From NCBI GenBank assembly GCA_036498265.1, contig DASYFT010000007.1, forward strand, positions 1 through 64,000: 64,000 nt of DNA, read 5' to 3'. Under the pieces are notes generated by a model, which worked only from the letters and a program-made list of their open reading frames with translations, did not search any database and had not been told where the DNA came from. Positions 30,187 to 39,753 of this stretch are shown here, one piece after another. Positions within the stretch are counted from its first letter, which is position 1, and each line of letters starts with the position of its first letter. A program made the translations under genes and the position numbers. This DNA comes from Palsa-744 sp036498265. GTDB lineage: Bacteria; Actinomycetota; Thermoleophilia; Solirubrobacterales; Solirubrobacteraceae.

Positions 30187-30192
30187 TAAGCT
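30187..30192 (+). promoter_or_regulatory. Possible -10 element for pnp
   Basis: TAAGCT (TAnnnT) would begin a leader of about 64 bases before pnp, ending in AGGAAGG (30248-30254). No -35 is visible and the assignment is tentative. Confidence 0.35.
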
Positions 30193-30262
30193 CCGGAGGT
30201 TCGGATATCGAGAAAAAAGAAACGGACCGCCGACCGACGGGCGGAACAGGAAGGCAGTGAAT

Positions 30263-32614
30263 ATGAGTAGTGATGCCGTTACGCGAGTCTCCGCGGAGAT
30301 CGCGGGCAGCGAGATCGCGTTCGAGACCGGCAGGATGGCGAAGCAGGCCTCCGGAGCGGTCGTCGTCCGGCAGGGGGACACGATGGTGCTCTGCACCGCC
30401 GTCGCCGGCAGCGTGCGCGACGTCGATTTCCTCCCGCTCACGGTCGACGTAGAGGAGCGGATGTACGCGACCGGGAAAATCCCCGGCTCCTTCTTCAAGC
30501 GCGAGGGGCGCCCCGGCGAGAAGGCGACCCTGACCGCCCGCATGATCGATCGGCCCCTGCGGCCGCTCTTCCCCAAGGACTGGCGCTACGACACCCAGCT
30601 GGTGGCGATCCCGCTCTCGATCGACCACGTCCACCCCTACGACATCCTCGCCATGAACGGCGCATCCACCGCGGTGATGATCTCCGACATCCCCTTCCCG
30701 ACGCCCGTGGGCGCCGTGCGGATCGGGAAGGTCGACGGGAACTTCGTGGTGAACCCCAGTGAGGAGGACCTCCTCACCATCTCCGACGACGACGGCACAG
30801 GGTCCAACGGCGGCTCCGACCTCGACCTCGTGGTCGCGGGCACCGAGGACGCGATCCTGATGGTCGAGGCGGGCGCCCGGGAGATCCCCGAGGCGGAGAT
30901 CCTCGATGCGCTCGACATCGCGCACGCCGAGATCAAGAAGCTCTGCGCGCTGCAGCGCGAGCTCGCGGCGAAGGTCGGCAAGGAGAAGAAAGCGTTCGCG
31001 ACCCTGCCCGTGGACGAGGACCTGCTGGTCCAGATCCGCGGCTCGCACGGCGCGCAGCTCGACGCCGCCACCCAGGTGGAGGACAAGCTCGAGCGCCAGG
31101 AGGCCACCAAGGCGGTCGAGGCGGCTGTGCTCGAGCACTACGCCCCGGAGGCCCAGGAGGCCGCGCCCGAGGACCAGCTGGTCGCCGCCAAGGCGCGCCG
31201 CGTCGCAGTGCAGGCGGCATTCGACAAGCTCGAGAAGTCGATCATCCGTGAGCGCATCGCCGTTCACAAGAAGCGTCCCGACGGGCGCGCCGAGAACGAG
31301 ATCCGCGACATCACGATCGAAGTCGGCGTCACGCCGCGCACGCACGGCTCGGCGCTGTTCACGCGGGGGCAGACCCAGGCATTGAGCGTCGCCGCGCTCG
31401 GCACGCTCAAGGAGGAGATGCGCCTCGACACGCTCGGCCTGGAGACGAAAAAGTACTACTGGCACCACTACAACTTCCCGCCGTTCTCGGTCGGGGAGGC
31501 GGGCCGGATGGGCGGCGTCAAGCGCCGCGACATCGGCCACGGCGCGCTCGCCGAGCGGGCGCTCGTGCCGATGGTGCCGTCGATCGAGGAGTTCCCCTAC
31601 ACGATCCGCGTGGTCTCGGACATCCTCGAGTCCAACGGCTCCTCGTCGATGGCCTCGGTCTGCGGCTCCTCGCTGGCGCTGATGGACGCCGGCGTGCCGA
31701 TCAAGCGGCCGGTCGCGGGGATCGCGATGGGCCTGATCAAGGAGGGCGATGACTACATCGTCCTGACGGACATCGCCGGTGTAGAGGACCACCTCGGGGA
31801 CATGGACTTCAAGGTGGCCGGCACCGAGCGCGGGATCACGGCGCTGCAGATGGACATCAAGATCTCGGGCGTGACGTTCGACATCCTGCGCGACGCGCTC
31901 ACGCAGGCGAACAGCGCCCGGAGGTTCATCCTCGGCAAGATGGCCGAAGTCATCGAGGGCCCGCGCGACCAGCTCAGCCAGTTCGCCCCGCGGATCCAGA
32001 CCATCCAGATCGACCCGTCGCAGATCGGCCTGCTGATCGGCAAGGGCGGCGAAACGATCCGTGCCCTCTCGGACGAGTTCGAGTCGCAGATCGACGTCAA
32101 CGACGACGGTCAGGTGCTGGTCTACTCCGCCAACGGCGAGCTCGGCGACGCGCTCGTGGAGCGGGTCCGGATGATGATGAAGGAGGTCGAGGTCGGCGAC
32201 GAGTACGTCGGCAAAGTCGTGAAGACGACGACCTTCGGCGCGTTCATCGAGCTCGCCAAGGGCACCGACGGGCTGCTGCACATCTCCAACGTCTCGCCCG
32301 GTCAGCGGGTGGACAGCGTCGAGGACGTCCTCAACAAGGGAGACGAGGTCAACGTGCGAGTGGTCGAGGTAGACCGCGAGCGCGGCCGCATCGGCCTGCG
32401 GCTCGCCGAGGACCCGGACATCGCGGGCAAGTCGGTCGAGGAGCTCGCCGGCGTCGGCACCGGTTCCCGGCCGTCCGGTGGAGGAGGCGGGGGTGCGCGG
32501 GATGGCGAGCGCCGGCCGTCGAGCAACGGCCGCGACCGCGACCGTGGCCGGCGCCGCGAGGGCGGCCCCAGTCGCGGCTCGGGCCGCCCGCGCCATGGGC
32601 GTGAGCGCGACTGA
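30263..32614 (+). CDS. pnp: Polyribonucleotide nucleotidyltransferase (PNPase)
   Basis: PNPase degrades RNA 3' to 5' by phosphorolysis. The product (783 residues) has the first RNase PH domain (GSVRDVDFLPLTVDVEERMYATGKIPGSFFKREGRP), an alpha-helical linker, the second RNase PH domain (HGSALFTRGQTQALSVAALG; SNGSSSMASVCG), a KH domain (IGLLIGKGGETIRAL) and an S1 domain (YVGKVVKTTTFGAFIELAKGTDGLLHISNV). A Gly/Arg/Asp-rich tail of about 55 residues follows the S1 domain. Start ATG 30263 follows AGGAAGG. Confidence 0.96.
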   Translation: MSSDAVTRVSAEIAGSEIAFETGRMAKQASGAVVVRQGDTMVLCTAVAGSVRDVDFLPLTVDVEERMYATGKIPGSFFKREGRPGEKATLTARMIDRPLRPLFPKDWRYDTQLVAIPLSIDHVHPYDILAMNGASTAVMISDIPFPTPVGAVRIGKVDGNFVVNPSEEDLLTISDDDGTGSNGGSDLDLVVAGTEDAILMVEAGAREIPEAEILDALDIAHAEIKKLCALQRELAAKVGKEKKAFATLPVDEDLLVQIRGSHGAQLDAATQVEDKLERQEATKAVEAAVLEHYAPEAQEAAPEDQLVAAKARRVAVQAAFDKLEKSIIRERIAVHKKRPDGRAENEIRDITIEVGVTPRTHGSALFTRGQTQALSVAALGTLKEEMRLDTLGLETKKYYWHHYNFPPFSVGEAGRMGGVKRRDIGHGALAERALVPMVPSIEEFPYTIRVVSDILESNGSSSMASVCGSSLALMDAGVPIKRPVAGIAMGLIKEGDDYIVLTDIAGVEDHLGDMDFKVAGTERGITALQMDIKISGVTFDILRDALTQANSARRFILGKMAEVIEGPRDQLSQFAPRIQTIQIDPSQIGLLIGKGGETIRALSDEFESQIDVNDDGQVLVYSANGELGDALVERVRMMMKEVEVGDEYVGKVVKTTTFGAFIELAKGTDGLLHISNVSPGQRVDSVEDVLNKGDEVNVRVVEVDRERGRIGLRLAEDPDIAGKSVEELAGVGTGSRPSGGGGGGARDGERRPSSNGRDRDRGRRREGGPSRGSGRPRHGRERD

Positions 32615-33968
32615 CGCAGAGCGTCGGGTCTTGAGCCCGCAGCACCGCATAACGGAGCTGGACTCCGGAGTCAGAGTCGTCACCGAGCCCGTCCAGGGCG
32701 TGCGCTCGGTGGCGCTCGGCTTCTGGATCGCCACGGGCTCGGTGGTCGAGCACGACGAGGAGGCGGGGATCTCCCATCTGCTGGAGCACATGCTTTTCCG
32801 CGGCACCGAGCGCTACGGCTCCGAGGAGATCGATCAGATCTTCGACGCCATGGGAGCGGAGATCAACGCCGGCACCGACAAGGAGGCGACCTCTCTCTAC
32901 ACGCGCGTGCTCGACAGGCACCTCGACGACGCGTTCGACGTCATGAGCGACATGGTCTGGCGCCCGCGCTTCGGGGAGCTCGAGGCCGAGCGCGAGGTGG
33001 TGCTCGAGGAGATCGCGATGTACGAAGACGACCCTCAGGATCGTGTCTTCGACGTCCTCGGAAGGGCCGTCTTCGGCTCGCATCCGCTGGGGCGACCGGT
33101 GATCGGCACGCCGGAGGTCATCGCCGCCGCCACGCGCGAGCAGCTGGCCGCCTTCCACGCACGCCGCTACCAGCCGCCGGGCGTGGTGATCGCGGCGGCC
33201 GGCTCGGTCGACCACGACGCGCTCGTCGAGCTCGCCCGCGCGGTCCAGACCCCGTCCGCGGACGGCGGGCCACCCGCGGACCCGAGCGCGATCGCGCCCC
33301 CGGTCTTCGAGCGCTCGGTCCGGTTCCTGCAGAAAGACACCGAGCAGTACCACCTCTGCCTCGGCGGACCGGGCATCGCGCGTGACGACGAGCGACGCTT
33401 CGCGCTGCGCGTACTCGAAGGGGTGCTCGGAGGGACGTCGTCCTCGCGCCTCTTCCAGGAGATCCGCGAGCGGAGGGGCCTCGCCTACTCCGTGTTCTGC
33501 TTCTCGAACCTCTACGCGCACACCGGCGAGGTGGGCGTCTACGTGGGCACGCGACCCGAGAACCTCGGGCAGGCCGTCGCCGTGCTGGCACGCGAGCTCC
33601 GCCGCTACGTCGAGGATCCCGCGAGCCCGGCGGAGCTCGATCGCTCGCGCGAGAACCTGAAGGGGCGGGTCGTGCTCGCGCTCGAGTCGACGGGTGCCAG
33701 GATGAGCCGGCTGGGCACCTCGATCCTGAACGAGCAGCCGATCCTGTCGGTCGATGAGATCATCGAGCGGATCGACGCCGTGACGCTCGAGGACGTCAGG
33801 GAGCTGGCGCTCGCGCTGTTCGCGCCCGAGCGGCTGTCGGTGGCCGGCGTCGGACCGGACGAGCGGGCCTTCCGCGCGGCGATCGAGCCGCTCGCCTCGG
33901 GAGAGACGCTGGACGCCCAGACCGCGGAGGCCGCGCAGGAGGCGGCCCCCGAGGGCGTCGTGTCGTGA
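32595..33968 (+). CDS. M16 family zinc peptidase (insulinase-like)
   Basis: M16 proteases are clam-shaped zinc enzymes that degrade peptides. The product (457 residues) has the inverted zinc motif HLLEHMLFRGT (HxxEH near residue 60) with the third ligand in the VLEEIAMYEDDPQD helix, and the C-terminal inactive half with GGTSSSRLFQEIRERRGLAYSV. Bacterial homologues encoded beside pnp are usual. The start (ATG 32595 or GTG 32601) lies inside the end of pnp. It ends in a GTGA overlap with dapB. Confidence 0.93.
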   Translation: MGVSATDAERRVLSPQHRITELDSGVRVVTEPVQGVRSVALGFWIATGSVVEHDEEAGISHLLEHMLFRGTERYGSEEIDQIFDAMGAEINAGTDKEATSLYTRVLDRHLDDAFDVMSDMVWRPRFGELEAEREVVLEEIAMYEDDPQDRVFDVLGRAVFGSHPLGRPVIGTPEVIAAATREQLAAFHARRYQPPGVVIAAAGSVDHDALVELARAVQTPSADGGPPADPSAIAPPVFERSVRFLQKDTEQYHLCLGGPGIARDDERRFALRVLEGVLGGTSSSRLFQEIRERRGLAYSVFCFSNLYAHTGEVGVYVGTRPENLGQAVAVLARELRRYVEDPASPAELDRSRENLKGRVVLALESTGARMSRLGTSILNEQPILSVDEIIERIDAVTLEDVRELALALFAPERLSVAGVGPDERAFRAAIEPLASGETLDAQTAEAAQEAAPEGVVS

Positions 33969-34642
33969 TCCGGGTCGCCGTGGCGGGCGCCGCCGGGCGG
34001 ATGGGACAGACCGTGTGCGCGGCGGTGGAGGGGGCCGATGACATGGAGCTCGTCGGAGCGGCCGATCCGCTACTGGGGACGACCCTCGAGGCTTTTCTCC
34101 CGGACGCGGACGTCGTGGTGGACTTCACCACGCCGGACACCGCCCTCGGCAACGCGCTGGCCTGCCTCCGGGCCGGCGTACACGTGGTGATCGGGACGAC
34201 CGGCTTCGATCCCGCACCACTCGAGCAGGCGCCCGGCGCGGACGGCGGCGGCGCGAACGTCCTGATCGCCCCCAACTTCGCGATCGGTGCGGTGCTCATG
34301 ATGCGTTTCGCCGCCGAGGCGGCCCGCCACATGGCCAAGGCGGAGATCATCGAGCTCCACCACGATGCCAAGCTCGATGCCCCGAGCGGCACCGCGGCGC
34401 GTACCGCGCGCCTGATGGCGGCCGCCGCGGGCGGACCGTCGCCGCCGATCCACTCGGTGCGCCTTCCCGGCCTCGTGGCCCACCAGGAGGTCATCCTCGG
34501 CGACGTCGGCCAGACGCTCACGATCCGCCACGACAGCGTCAGCCGCGAGTCCTTCATGCCGGGCGTGCTGATTGCGATCCGGCGAGTCGGCGATCTCGAG
34601 CGCTCGCCGGTCGTGGGACTCGAGAGCCTGCTGTGGGGGTAG
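33965..34642 (+). CDS. dapB: 4-hydroxy-tetrahydrodipicolinate reductase
   Basis: DapB is the second enzyme of the DAP/lysine branch. The product (225 residues) has the dinucleotide motif VAVAGAAGRMGQTV, the DFTTPDTALGNALACLRAGVHVVIGTTGF segment, and the signature ELHHDAKLDAPSGTA. The start GTG 33965 overlaps the M16 gene stop. It is separated from dapA only by one small gene. Confidence 0.95.
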   Translation: MIRVAVAGAAGRMGQTVCAAVEGADDMELVGAADPLLGTTLEAFLPDADVVVDFTTPDTALGNALACLRAGVHVVIGTTGFDPAPLEQAPGADGGGANVLIAPNFAIGAVLMMRFAAEAARHMAKAEIIELHHDAKLDAPSGTAARTARLMAAAAGGPSPPIHSVRLPGLVAHQEVILGDVGQTLTIRHDSVSRESFMPGVLIAIRRVGDLERSPVVGLESLLWG

Positions 34643-34676
34643 GGTGCTCCAAACATCTCCGAGGAGAGGACTCGCT

Positions 34677-34964
34677 ATGGCTGTAGGGGTAAGGCTCAAG
34701 TTCGCGGGCGGGACGCAGGATCAGTACGAGGCCGTGCACCGGCACATGGACATCGACAACGACCCGCCGGAGGGGCTCATCTTCCACTCCGCGGGGCCGC
34801 TCGAGGACGGCTGGGGGATCATCGACTTCTGGGAGTCGAGCGACGCCTTCGACCGCTTCGCCCAGGCCCGGCTGATGCCGGCGGTGGGCGAGCTCGGCGA
34901 CCAGGCCTTCAGCGGGCCGCCGGACCGCCGAGACTTCCCCGTTCACAACTTCAACAGGCCCTGA
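34677..34964 (+). CDS. Small conserved protein, probable dimeric alpha/beta-barrel
   Basis: This 95-residue product starts at ATG 34677 behind GAGGAGAGGA (34661-34670), one of the strongest ribosome sites in the window. The pattern VRLKFAGGTQDQYEAVHRHMDIDNDPPEGLIFHSAGPLEDGWGIIDFWESSDAFDRF fits a ferredoxin-like dimeric barrel. Its function is unknown. It lies between dapB and dapA. Confidence 0.75.
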   Translation: MAVGVRLKFAGGTQDQYEAVHRHMDIDNDPPEGLIFHSAGPLEDGWGIIDFWESSDAFDRFAQARLMPAVGELGDQAFSGPPDRRDFPVHNFNRP

Positions 34965-35050
34965 TCGCCCCCTGAGGAGGCCCGCCTCGTCGGCCGCCGG
35001 GCCCGGATCTCGCCCCTGCGGTCGGCGGCCGGCGTGAGATACTGCTGCGC

Positions 35051-35929
35051 ATGAGCGGCCTCGGCACGATCCTCACGGCGGTGATCACGCCGTTCGACGA
35101 GGCCGGAAGGGTCAACGAGGAGGCGTTCGTGTCGCTCCTGCGACACCTCTCCGAGAACGGCTCGGACGGCTTCGTGGTCGCCGGGACGACCGGCGAGGCA
35201 TCGACGCTGACCGACGAGGAGCAGCTCGGCCTGATCGGGCTCGCGGTCGCCGAGCGGCCCGCCGGCAAGACGATCGTGGCAGGCACAGGCACCAACGACA
35301 CGCGGGTCGCGGTGGAGCTCACCGAACGCGCCACCGAGCTCGGCGCCGACGCGATGCTCTCGGTGACGCCCTACTACAACAAGCCCAGCCGGCTCGGCCT
35401 GAGGCGCCACTACGAGGCGGTGGCGGCGGCCACCGACAAACCGACCCTGCTCTACAACATCCCGGGCCGCACCGCCACCAACATGCCACCCGACCTGCTC
35501 GCAGAGCTCGCTCGGATCGACGGGATCGCCGGCGTCAAGCAGGCGAACGCAGATGAGCTCCAGCTGATCGACGGACTCGACCTCTACGCCGGCGACGACG
35601 CGACCTTCGCACGCACGCTCGACATGGGCGGAGCAGGGGGGATCTGCGTCGCCAGCCACGTGGTCGGAAACGAGATGCGAAGGATGGTCGAGGAACCGGA
35701 GCGCCGCGGCGAGATCGACGCATCGCTGCACGACGTCTACGAGACGCTCTTCCTCACCTCGAGCCCGACCTGCACCAAGGCTGCCCTGAACATGCTCGGC
35801 CACGATGTGGGCGGGTTGCGACTGCCGCTGGTGTCCGCCACGGAGGAGGAGGGCGCGGCCGTGCGCTCGATGCTCGAACGCCATGGCCTGCTCGTCGGCG
35901 ACAACCCGGTTGCCGGCGCTCGCGCGTGA
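35051..35929 (+). CDS. dapA: 4-hydroxy-tetrahydrodipicolinate synthase
   Basis: DapA condenses pyruvate and aspartate semialdehyde. The product (292 residues) is a TIM barrel with VITPFDEAGRVNEEAF, the GTTGEASTL motif, the catalytic tyrosine in VTPYYNKPSRLGLRRHYEAV and YNIPGRTATNM, and the Schiff-base lysine in GIAGVKQANAD. A GATACT hexamer 7 bases before ATG 35051 may be a weak leaderless -10. It ends in a GTGA overlap with rnj, a pairing also seen in other actinobacteria. Confidence 0.95.
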   Translation: MSGLGTILTAVITPFDEAGRVNEEAFVSLLRHLSENGSDGFVVAGTTGEASTLTDEEQLGLIGLAVAERPAGKTIVAGTGTNDTRVAVELTERATELGADAMLSVTPYYNKPSRLGLRRHYEAVAAATDKPTLLYNIPGRTATNMPPDLLAELARIDGIAGVKQANADELQLIDGLDLYAGDDATFARTLDMGGAGGICVASHVVGNEMRRMVEEPERRGEIDASLHDVYETLFLTSSPTCTKAALNMLGHDVGGLRLPLVSATEEEGAAVRSMLERHGLLVGDNPVAGARA

Positions 35930-37593
35930 GCTCGACGCTCCGTGTACTGCCCCTCGGGGGCCTCGGCGAGATAGGGAAGAACATGACGGTCGTCGAGTCC
36001 GACGGCCGGATCGTCGTGGTCGACGTCGGCCTGCGCTTCCCCACGCCGGAGATGGTGGGGATCGACCTCGTGCTGCCCGACTTCTCCTACCTGCGCGAGC
36101 GTGCCAGCGACATCGAGGCGATCGTCGTGACCCATGGCCACGAGGATCATCTCGGCGCGCTGCCATGGGTGCTGCGCGACCTCGGAATGAGCCACCTGCC
36201 GCCGGTCTACGGCGGCGCGCTGACGGTCGCGATGGCCCGATCGAAGCTCGACGAGCACAAGCTGCGCGACGTCGAGCTCAACGAGGTGGACGACGGGGAG
36301 GAGCTCCAGCTGGGGCCGTTCACGCTCGAGCTGGTGCACATGACGCACTCGATCCCCGACTCCAGCGCGGTGGCTCTCGGCACCGATCTCGGCACCGTGC
36401 TGATCACCGGCGACTACAAGTTCGACCAGACGCCGGTGGACGGTCCGCCCGCCGACGTCTCGCGCCTGGCCGAGCTCGGGCGCGAGGGCGTGCTGCTGCT
36501 CTGCGGTGACTCCACGAACGTCGACAGGGAGGGCTTCTCGCCGTCCGAGTCGATCGTCGGCCCGCACCTCGAGGAGGTCTTCGCGCGCTGCGAGGGGCGC
36601 ATCGTCGTGACCAGCTTCGCCTCGAACATCCATCGCGTCCAGCAGGTCCTCGACGCCGCCTACGCACTCGACCGCAAGGTCGCGCTGGTCGGGCGCTCGA
36701 TGCGCAAGAACGTAGGGATCGGACGGTCGCTGGGCCACGTCGAGGTTCCCGAGGGGCTGCTGGTAGGGCCGCGCGAGATCGGCGACTACGCGGACGAGCG
36801 CGTCGTCATCATCTCGACCGGGTCGCAGGGCGAGCCGCTGTCGGCGCTGCGGCGGATGGCCCACCGCGACCATCCGCAGGTGGAGCTCAAGGACGGCGAC
36901 ACGGTGGTCTTCTCCGCCACGCCGATCCCCGGGAACGAGCGCGCGGTCAACGAGACGATCGACCGGCTCTACCACATCGGCTGCGACGTGATCACGCCGC
37001 GCGACGCGCCCGTCCACGCCTCCGGCCACGGCTACGCCGAGGAGGTCAAGTTGATGCTCAACCTCGTCAAGCCTCGCTACGTGATGCCGTTCCACGGTGA
37101 CTTCAAGCGTCTGCGCCTGCATGCGCAGCTGGCCGAAGCCGTCGGCGTGCGACCGCGCGACATCTTCCAGGGCGAAAACGGGCTGCCGCTCGACATCGAC
37201 GAGCGCGGCGCGCGCTTCGCGAAGGCGGTGCAGTCCGGCATGGTGTTCGTCGACGGCGTCGAGATCGGCGACATGGCGGACGTGGCCCTGCGCGACCGCC
37301 GGATGCTCTCGGCCGACGGCATCTTCATCGTCGTCGTGACGATCGCCGAGCAGGACGGCGCCTCGGTCGCTGCCCCTGAGGTGATCTTCCGCGGGGTGCC
37401 CTTCCTCGACGAGGCCGGCGAGCTGCTCGAGGAGATCCGCGGGACAGTGGATGACTCTCTTCGCCGCGCCGCCAAGGAGGAAATCCGCGAGGTCGACCTG
37501 CTGGCGCAGGTCCTCCACGACGATCTGGCGAAGCTAGTCTACGACCGTCTGAAGCGGCGGCCGATGGTCCTTCCCGTCGTCGTCGAGGTCTGA
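35926..37593 (+). CDS. rnj: Ribonuclease J
   Basis: RNase J is a metallo-beta-lactamase/beta-CASP nuclease that matures rRNA and decays mRNA. The product (555 residues) has LPLGGLGEIGKNMTVVE, the zinc motif THGHEDHLGALPW, LITGDYKFDQTPVDG, the beta-CASP parts VTSFASNIHRVQQVLDAA and ISTGSQGEPLSALRRMA, and HASGHGYAEEVKLML. The final 20 codons overlap the opposing histidine kinase gene by 60 bases. GTG 35926 overlaps the dapA stop. Confidence 0.95.
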   Translation: MSSTLRVLPLGGLGEIGKNMTVVESDGRIVVVDVGLRFPTPEMVGIDLVLPDFSYLRERASDIEAIVVTHGHEDHLGALPWVLRDLGMSHLPPVYGGALTVAMARSKLDEHKLRDVELNEVDDGEELQLGPFTLELVHMTHSIPDSSAVALGTDLGTVLITGDYKFDQTPVDGPPADVSRLAELGREGVLLLCGDSTNVDREGFSPSESIVGPHLEEVFARCEGRIVVTSFASNIHRVQQVLDAAYALDRKVALVGRSMRKNVGIGRSLGHVEVPEGLLVGPREIGDYADERVVIISTGSQGEPLSALRRMAHRDHPQVELKDGDTVVFSATPIPGNERAVNETIDRLYHIGCDVITPRDAPVHASGHGYAEEVKLMLNLVKPRYVMPFHGDFKRLRLHAQLAEAVGVRPRDIFQGENGLPLDIDERGARFAKAVQSGMVFVDGVEIGDMADVALRDRRMLSADGIFIVVVTIAEQDGASVAAPEVIFRGVPFLDEAGELLEEIRGTVDDSLRRAAKEEIREVDLLAQVLHDDLAKLVYDRLKRRPMVLPVVVEV

Positions 37594-39036
37594 GTAGGCG
37601 GGCAGCCGCACGACGAAGCGGGCTCCCGTGCGCTCGCGCCCATCGGCGGCGGGCGAGCGGTCGAGCAGGACGGTGCCCCCGTGCGAGACGGCCACGGCCT
37701 GGACGATCGCGAGCCCGAGGCCGAAGGAGCCGCCGCGGTCGCCGGCGCCGCGCACGAAACGTTCGAAGAGCGTCGGAACGAGCTCGGGCGGGACGCCGGG
37801 TCCGTTGTCCTCGACCACCAGCTCCACCTGACCGCTCGCGCTCATCGCGGTCGAGATGTTGATCTCGGTCCCCGGCGGGGTGTGTCGCAGCGCGTTCTCG
37901 ATCAGGTTGATCACCAGCCGGTGCAGCTCGTCGTGCGCCCCCTCGACGACAGCCGGGTGGACGTCAAGCGAGATCTCGTGCTCGGCGCTCACCGGGCCGA
38001 GCTCGCCGGCTGCCTCGACGACGACCTGGGCGAGGTCGAACGGCTCACGCGGGACCACACGGCCGACGTCGGTTCGCGCCAGCAGCAGCAGGTCGGCGAC
38101 CAGCCTGCGCATCCGCTGTGAGGAGCGCAGCGCCGAGCGAGCCGCGTCGCCGAGGTCGCCCGGAAGCTGTCCCGCGTCCGATCGCTCGGCCAGCAGCTCG
38201 AGGTTGGCGAGCACGCTCGTGAGCGGGGTGCGCAGCTCGTGGGAGGCGTCGGCGACGAACTGGCGCTGACGCGCCAGCATCGACTCGGTCTCCGCTCGGG
38301 CGGCATCGAGCTCGCGGAGCATTCCGTCCAGCGTGCGCGCCAGTTCCGCGACCTCGTCGTCGGCGGCCGACTGGGGCAGCCGGCGAGAGGGGTCGCGGGT
38401 GCGCGCGATCTCCGCCGCCGCGGAGGTCAGCTCGGCGATCGGCGTCATCGCCCGGCGGGCGATCGCCATGCCGGCCAGCATCGCGAGGGCCGTCCCCGCC
38501 AGCACCCCCAGCAGCAGGAACAGCTCGACGCGCTTGACGGTGTCCTCGGTGTCCGACACGCGCCGTCCGTACTGGACTATCACCCGGCCGATCGGATCGC
38601 CGTTGGCCAGGCGCACGACGGCGGGGACGCTGATCACGCGGTAGCCGCGCACCGTCTGCTCCGTGAGCCGCGGCGGCCCCAGCGACGGCGCGCCGGCCGG
38701 AGCCTGGGCGACCACGCGTTCGCCGATCGACATGATCCTGATGACGCTGTGGTTCGCCTTCGAGGCGAAGTCGCTGAGAGGCGGTTCGACCCTGAGCGGG
38801 TCGATCGTGATCAGCAGCTGCGACGGGAGCTGTTTGGCGGTGTCGGCGACCTGGCGGTCGAAATCCGAGCGGATGCGGTGGACGGTCAGCGAGCCGATCG
38901 CGACGGCGAAGGCGCACAGGATCACGAACGTCAGCAGCGCCGAGACGCCCGCGAGCCGCACCCGGATCGGCAGCCGGTCGAAACTGGCAGATGCGCGCGC
39001 CGAGGCGCGCCGCAGCGAGGCCGTGAGCCTACGCAC
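37534..39036 (-). CDS. Membrane sensor histidine kinase
   Basis: The product (500 residues) is a classical sensor kinase: TM1 about 27-50, an extracytoplasmic sensor region 51-169, TM2 about 170-193, HAMP, the phosphoacceptor His266 in FVADASHELRTPLTSVLANLE, and the ATP-binding domain with NLIENALRHTP, DNGPGVP and GGSFGLGLAIV. It resembles MprB/TcrY-like actinobacterial kinases (inference). GTG 39036 overlaps the end of the response-regulator gene by 8 bases, so the pair is co-translated. Its 3' end overlaps rnj on the other strand. Confidence 0.93.
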   Translation of the reverse strand: MRRLTASLRRASARASASFDRLPIRVRLAGVSALLTFVILCAFAVAIGSLTVHRIRSDFDRQVADTAKQLPSQLLITIDPLRVEPPLSDFASKANHSVIRIMSIGERVVAQAPAGAPSLGPPRLTEQTVRGYRVISVPAVVRLANGDPIGRVIVQYGRRVSDTEDTVKRVELFLLLGVLAGTALAMLAGMAIARRAMTPIAELTSAAAEIARTRDPSRRLPQSAADDEVAELARTLDGMLRELDAARAETESMLARQRQFVADASHELRTPLTSVLANLELLAERSDAGQLPGDLGDAARSALRSSQRMRRLVADLLLLARTDVGRVVPREPFDLAQVVVEAAGELGPVSAEHEISLDVHPAVVEGAHDELHRLVINLIENALRHTPPGTEINISTAMSASGQVELVVEDNGPGVPPELVPTLFERFVRGAGDRGGSFGLGLAIVQAVAVSHGGTVLLDRSPAADGRERTGARFVVRLPAYSDLDDDGKDHRPPLQTVVD

Positions 39037-39715
39037 GAAGGACGTAGCCGGCTCCCCGGATCGTGTGCAGCAAGCGCGGCTCGCCGTCGGCCTCGAGCTT
39101 GCGGCGGAGGTTCGAGACGAACACCTCGATCGTGTTGGTCGTCGAGAAGGGGTCATAGCCCCACACCTCGTCGAGCAGCCGCTGACGGGAGATCACGATC
39201 CGCTCGTTGCGCATCAGGTACTCGAGGAGCTCGAACTCGCGCTGGGTCAGCTCGATCGGGCGCTCGCCGCGCGTCACCTCGTGCGTGTCGGCGTTGAGCG
39301 AGAGGTCGTTGACGCGCAGCGGCGCCGAGCCGCGCGGCGGCCGGCGCCTGAGCAGCGCGCGCATGCGGGCGAGCAGCTCCTGGCGCTCGAAGGGCTTGAC
39401 CAGGTAGTCGTCGGCGCCCGCGTCGAGTCCCTCGACGCGTGAGTCGAGCCCGTCGCGCGCCGTCAGAATCAGGATCGGGACGTCGTCATCGGCGCGCAGC
39501 GAGCGGGCCACCTCCAGCCCGTCGACCTTCGGCAGCCCGAGGTCGAGGATCACCAGGTCTGGGGCGAATGTGCGGCCCTGCTCCAGCGCCGCCTCTCCGT
39601 CCGCCGCCGAGCGCACCTCGTATCCCTCCATGCGCAGCGAGCGCTGGAGCGCCTGGGCGATGTCCTCGTCGTCCTCGACGACGAGAACGCGTGGTGCGCG
39701 CGAGAAATCGTTCAT
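39029..39715 (-). CDS. OmpR-family response regulator
   Basis: The product (228 residues) has a receiver domain (VLVVEDDEDIA; phosphoacceptor Asp58 in LVILDLGLP; LVKPF with the conserved lysine) and a winged-helix DNA-binding domain (LTQREFELLEYLMRNERIVISRQRLLDEVWGYDPFSTTNTIEVFVSNLRRKLEADGE). It is encoded upstream of its kinase and divergently from ftsK. Two TTAC repeats 11 bases apart lie in the shared upstream region. Confidence 0.95.
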   Translation of the reverse strand: MNDFSRAPRVLVVEDDEDIAQALQRSLRMEGYEVRSAADGEAALEQGRTFAPDLVILDLGLPKVDGLEVARSLRADDDVPILILTARDGLDSRVEGLDAGADDYLVKPFERQELLARMRALLRRRPPRGSAPLRVNDLSLNADTHEVTRGERPIELTQREFELLEYLMRNERIVISRQRLLDEVWGYDPFSTTNTIEVFVSNLRRKLEADGEPRLLHTIRGAGYVLRA

Positions 39716-39738
39716 GGCTCTTTGTGTATCGGTGGGGT

Positions 39739-39753
39739 GTAAAGCGATGGTAA
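39739..39753. promoter_or_regulatory. Direct TTAC repeats, candidate OmpR-type operator
   Basis: On the minus strand TTAC occurs twice with 11-base spacing (complement of GTAA at 39739 and 39750), within CTTACCATCGCTTTACA. OmpR-family proteins bind direct repeats about one helical turn apart. The site lies between the divergent response-regulator and ftsK starts, 66 bases apart, so it could control both. Confidence 0.4.

Noticed and set aside
30068..32806. Very long minus-strand open frame (about 900 codons) across pnp
   Set aside because: It is the complement of a strongly recognised pnp and shows no known motif. Long antisense frames are expected in high-GC genes with GC-rich third positions.
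37628..39442. Plus-strand open frames across the two-component genes
   Set aside because: They mirror the histidine kinase and regulator genes, whose motifs are unambiguous on the minus strand.
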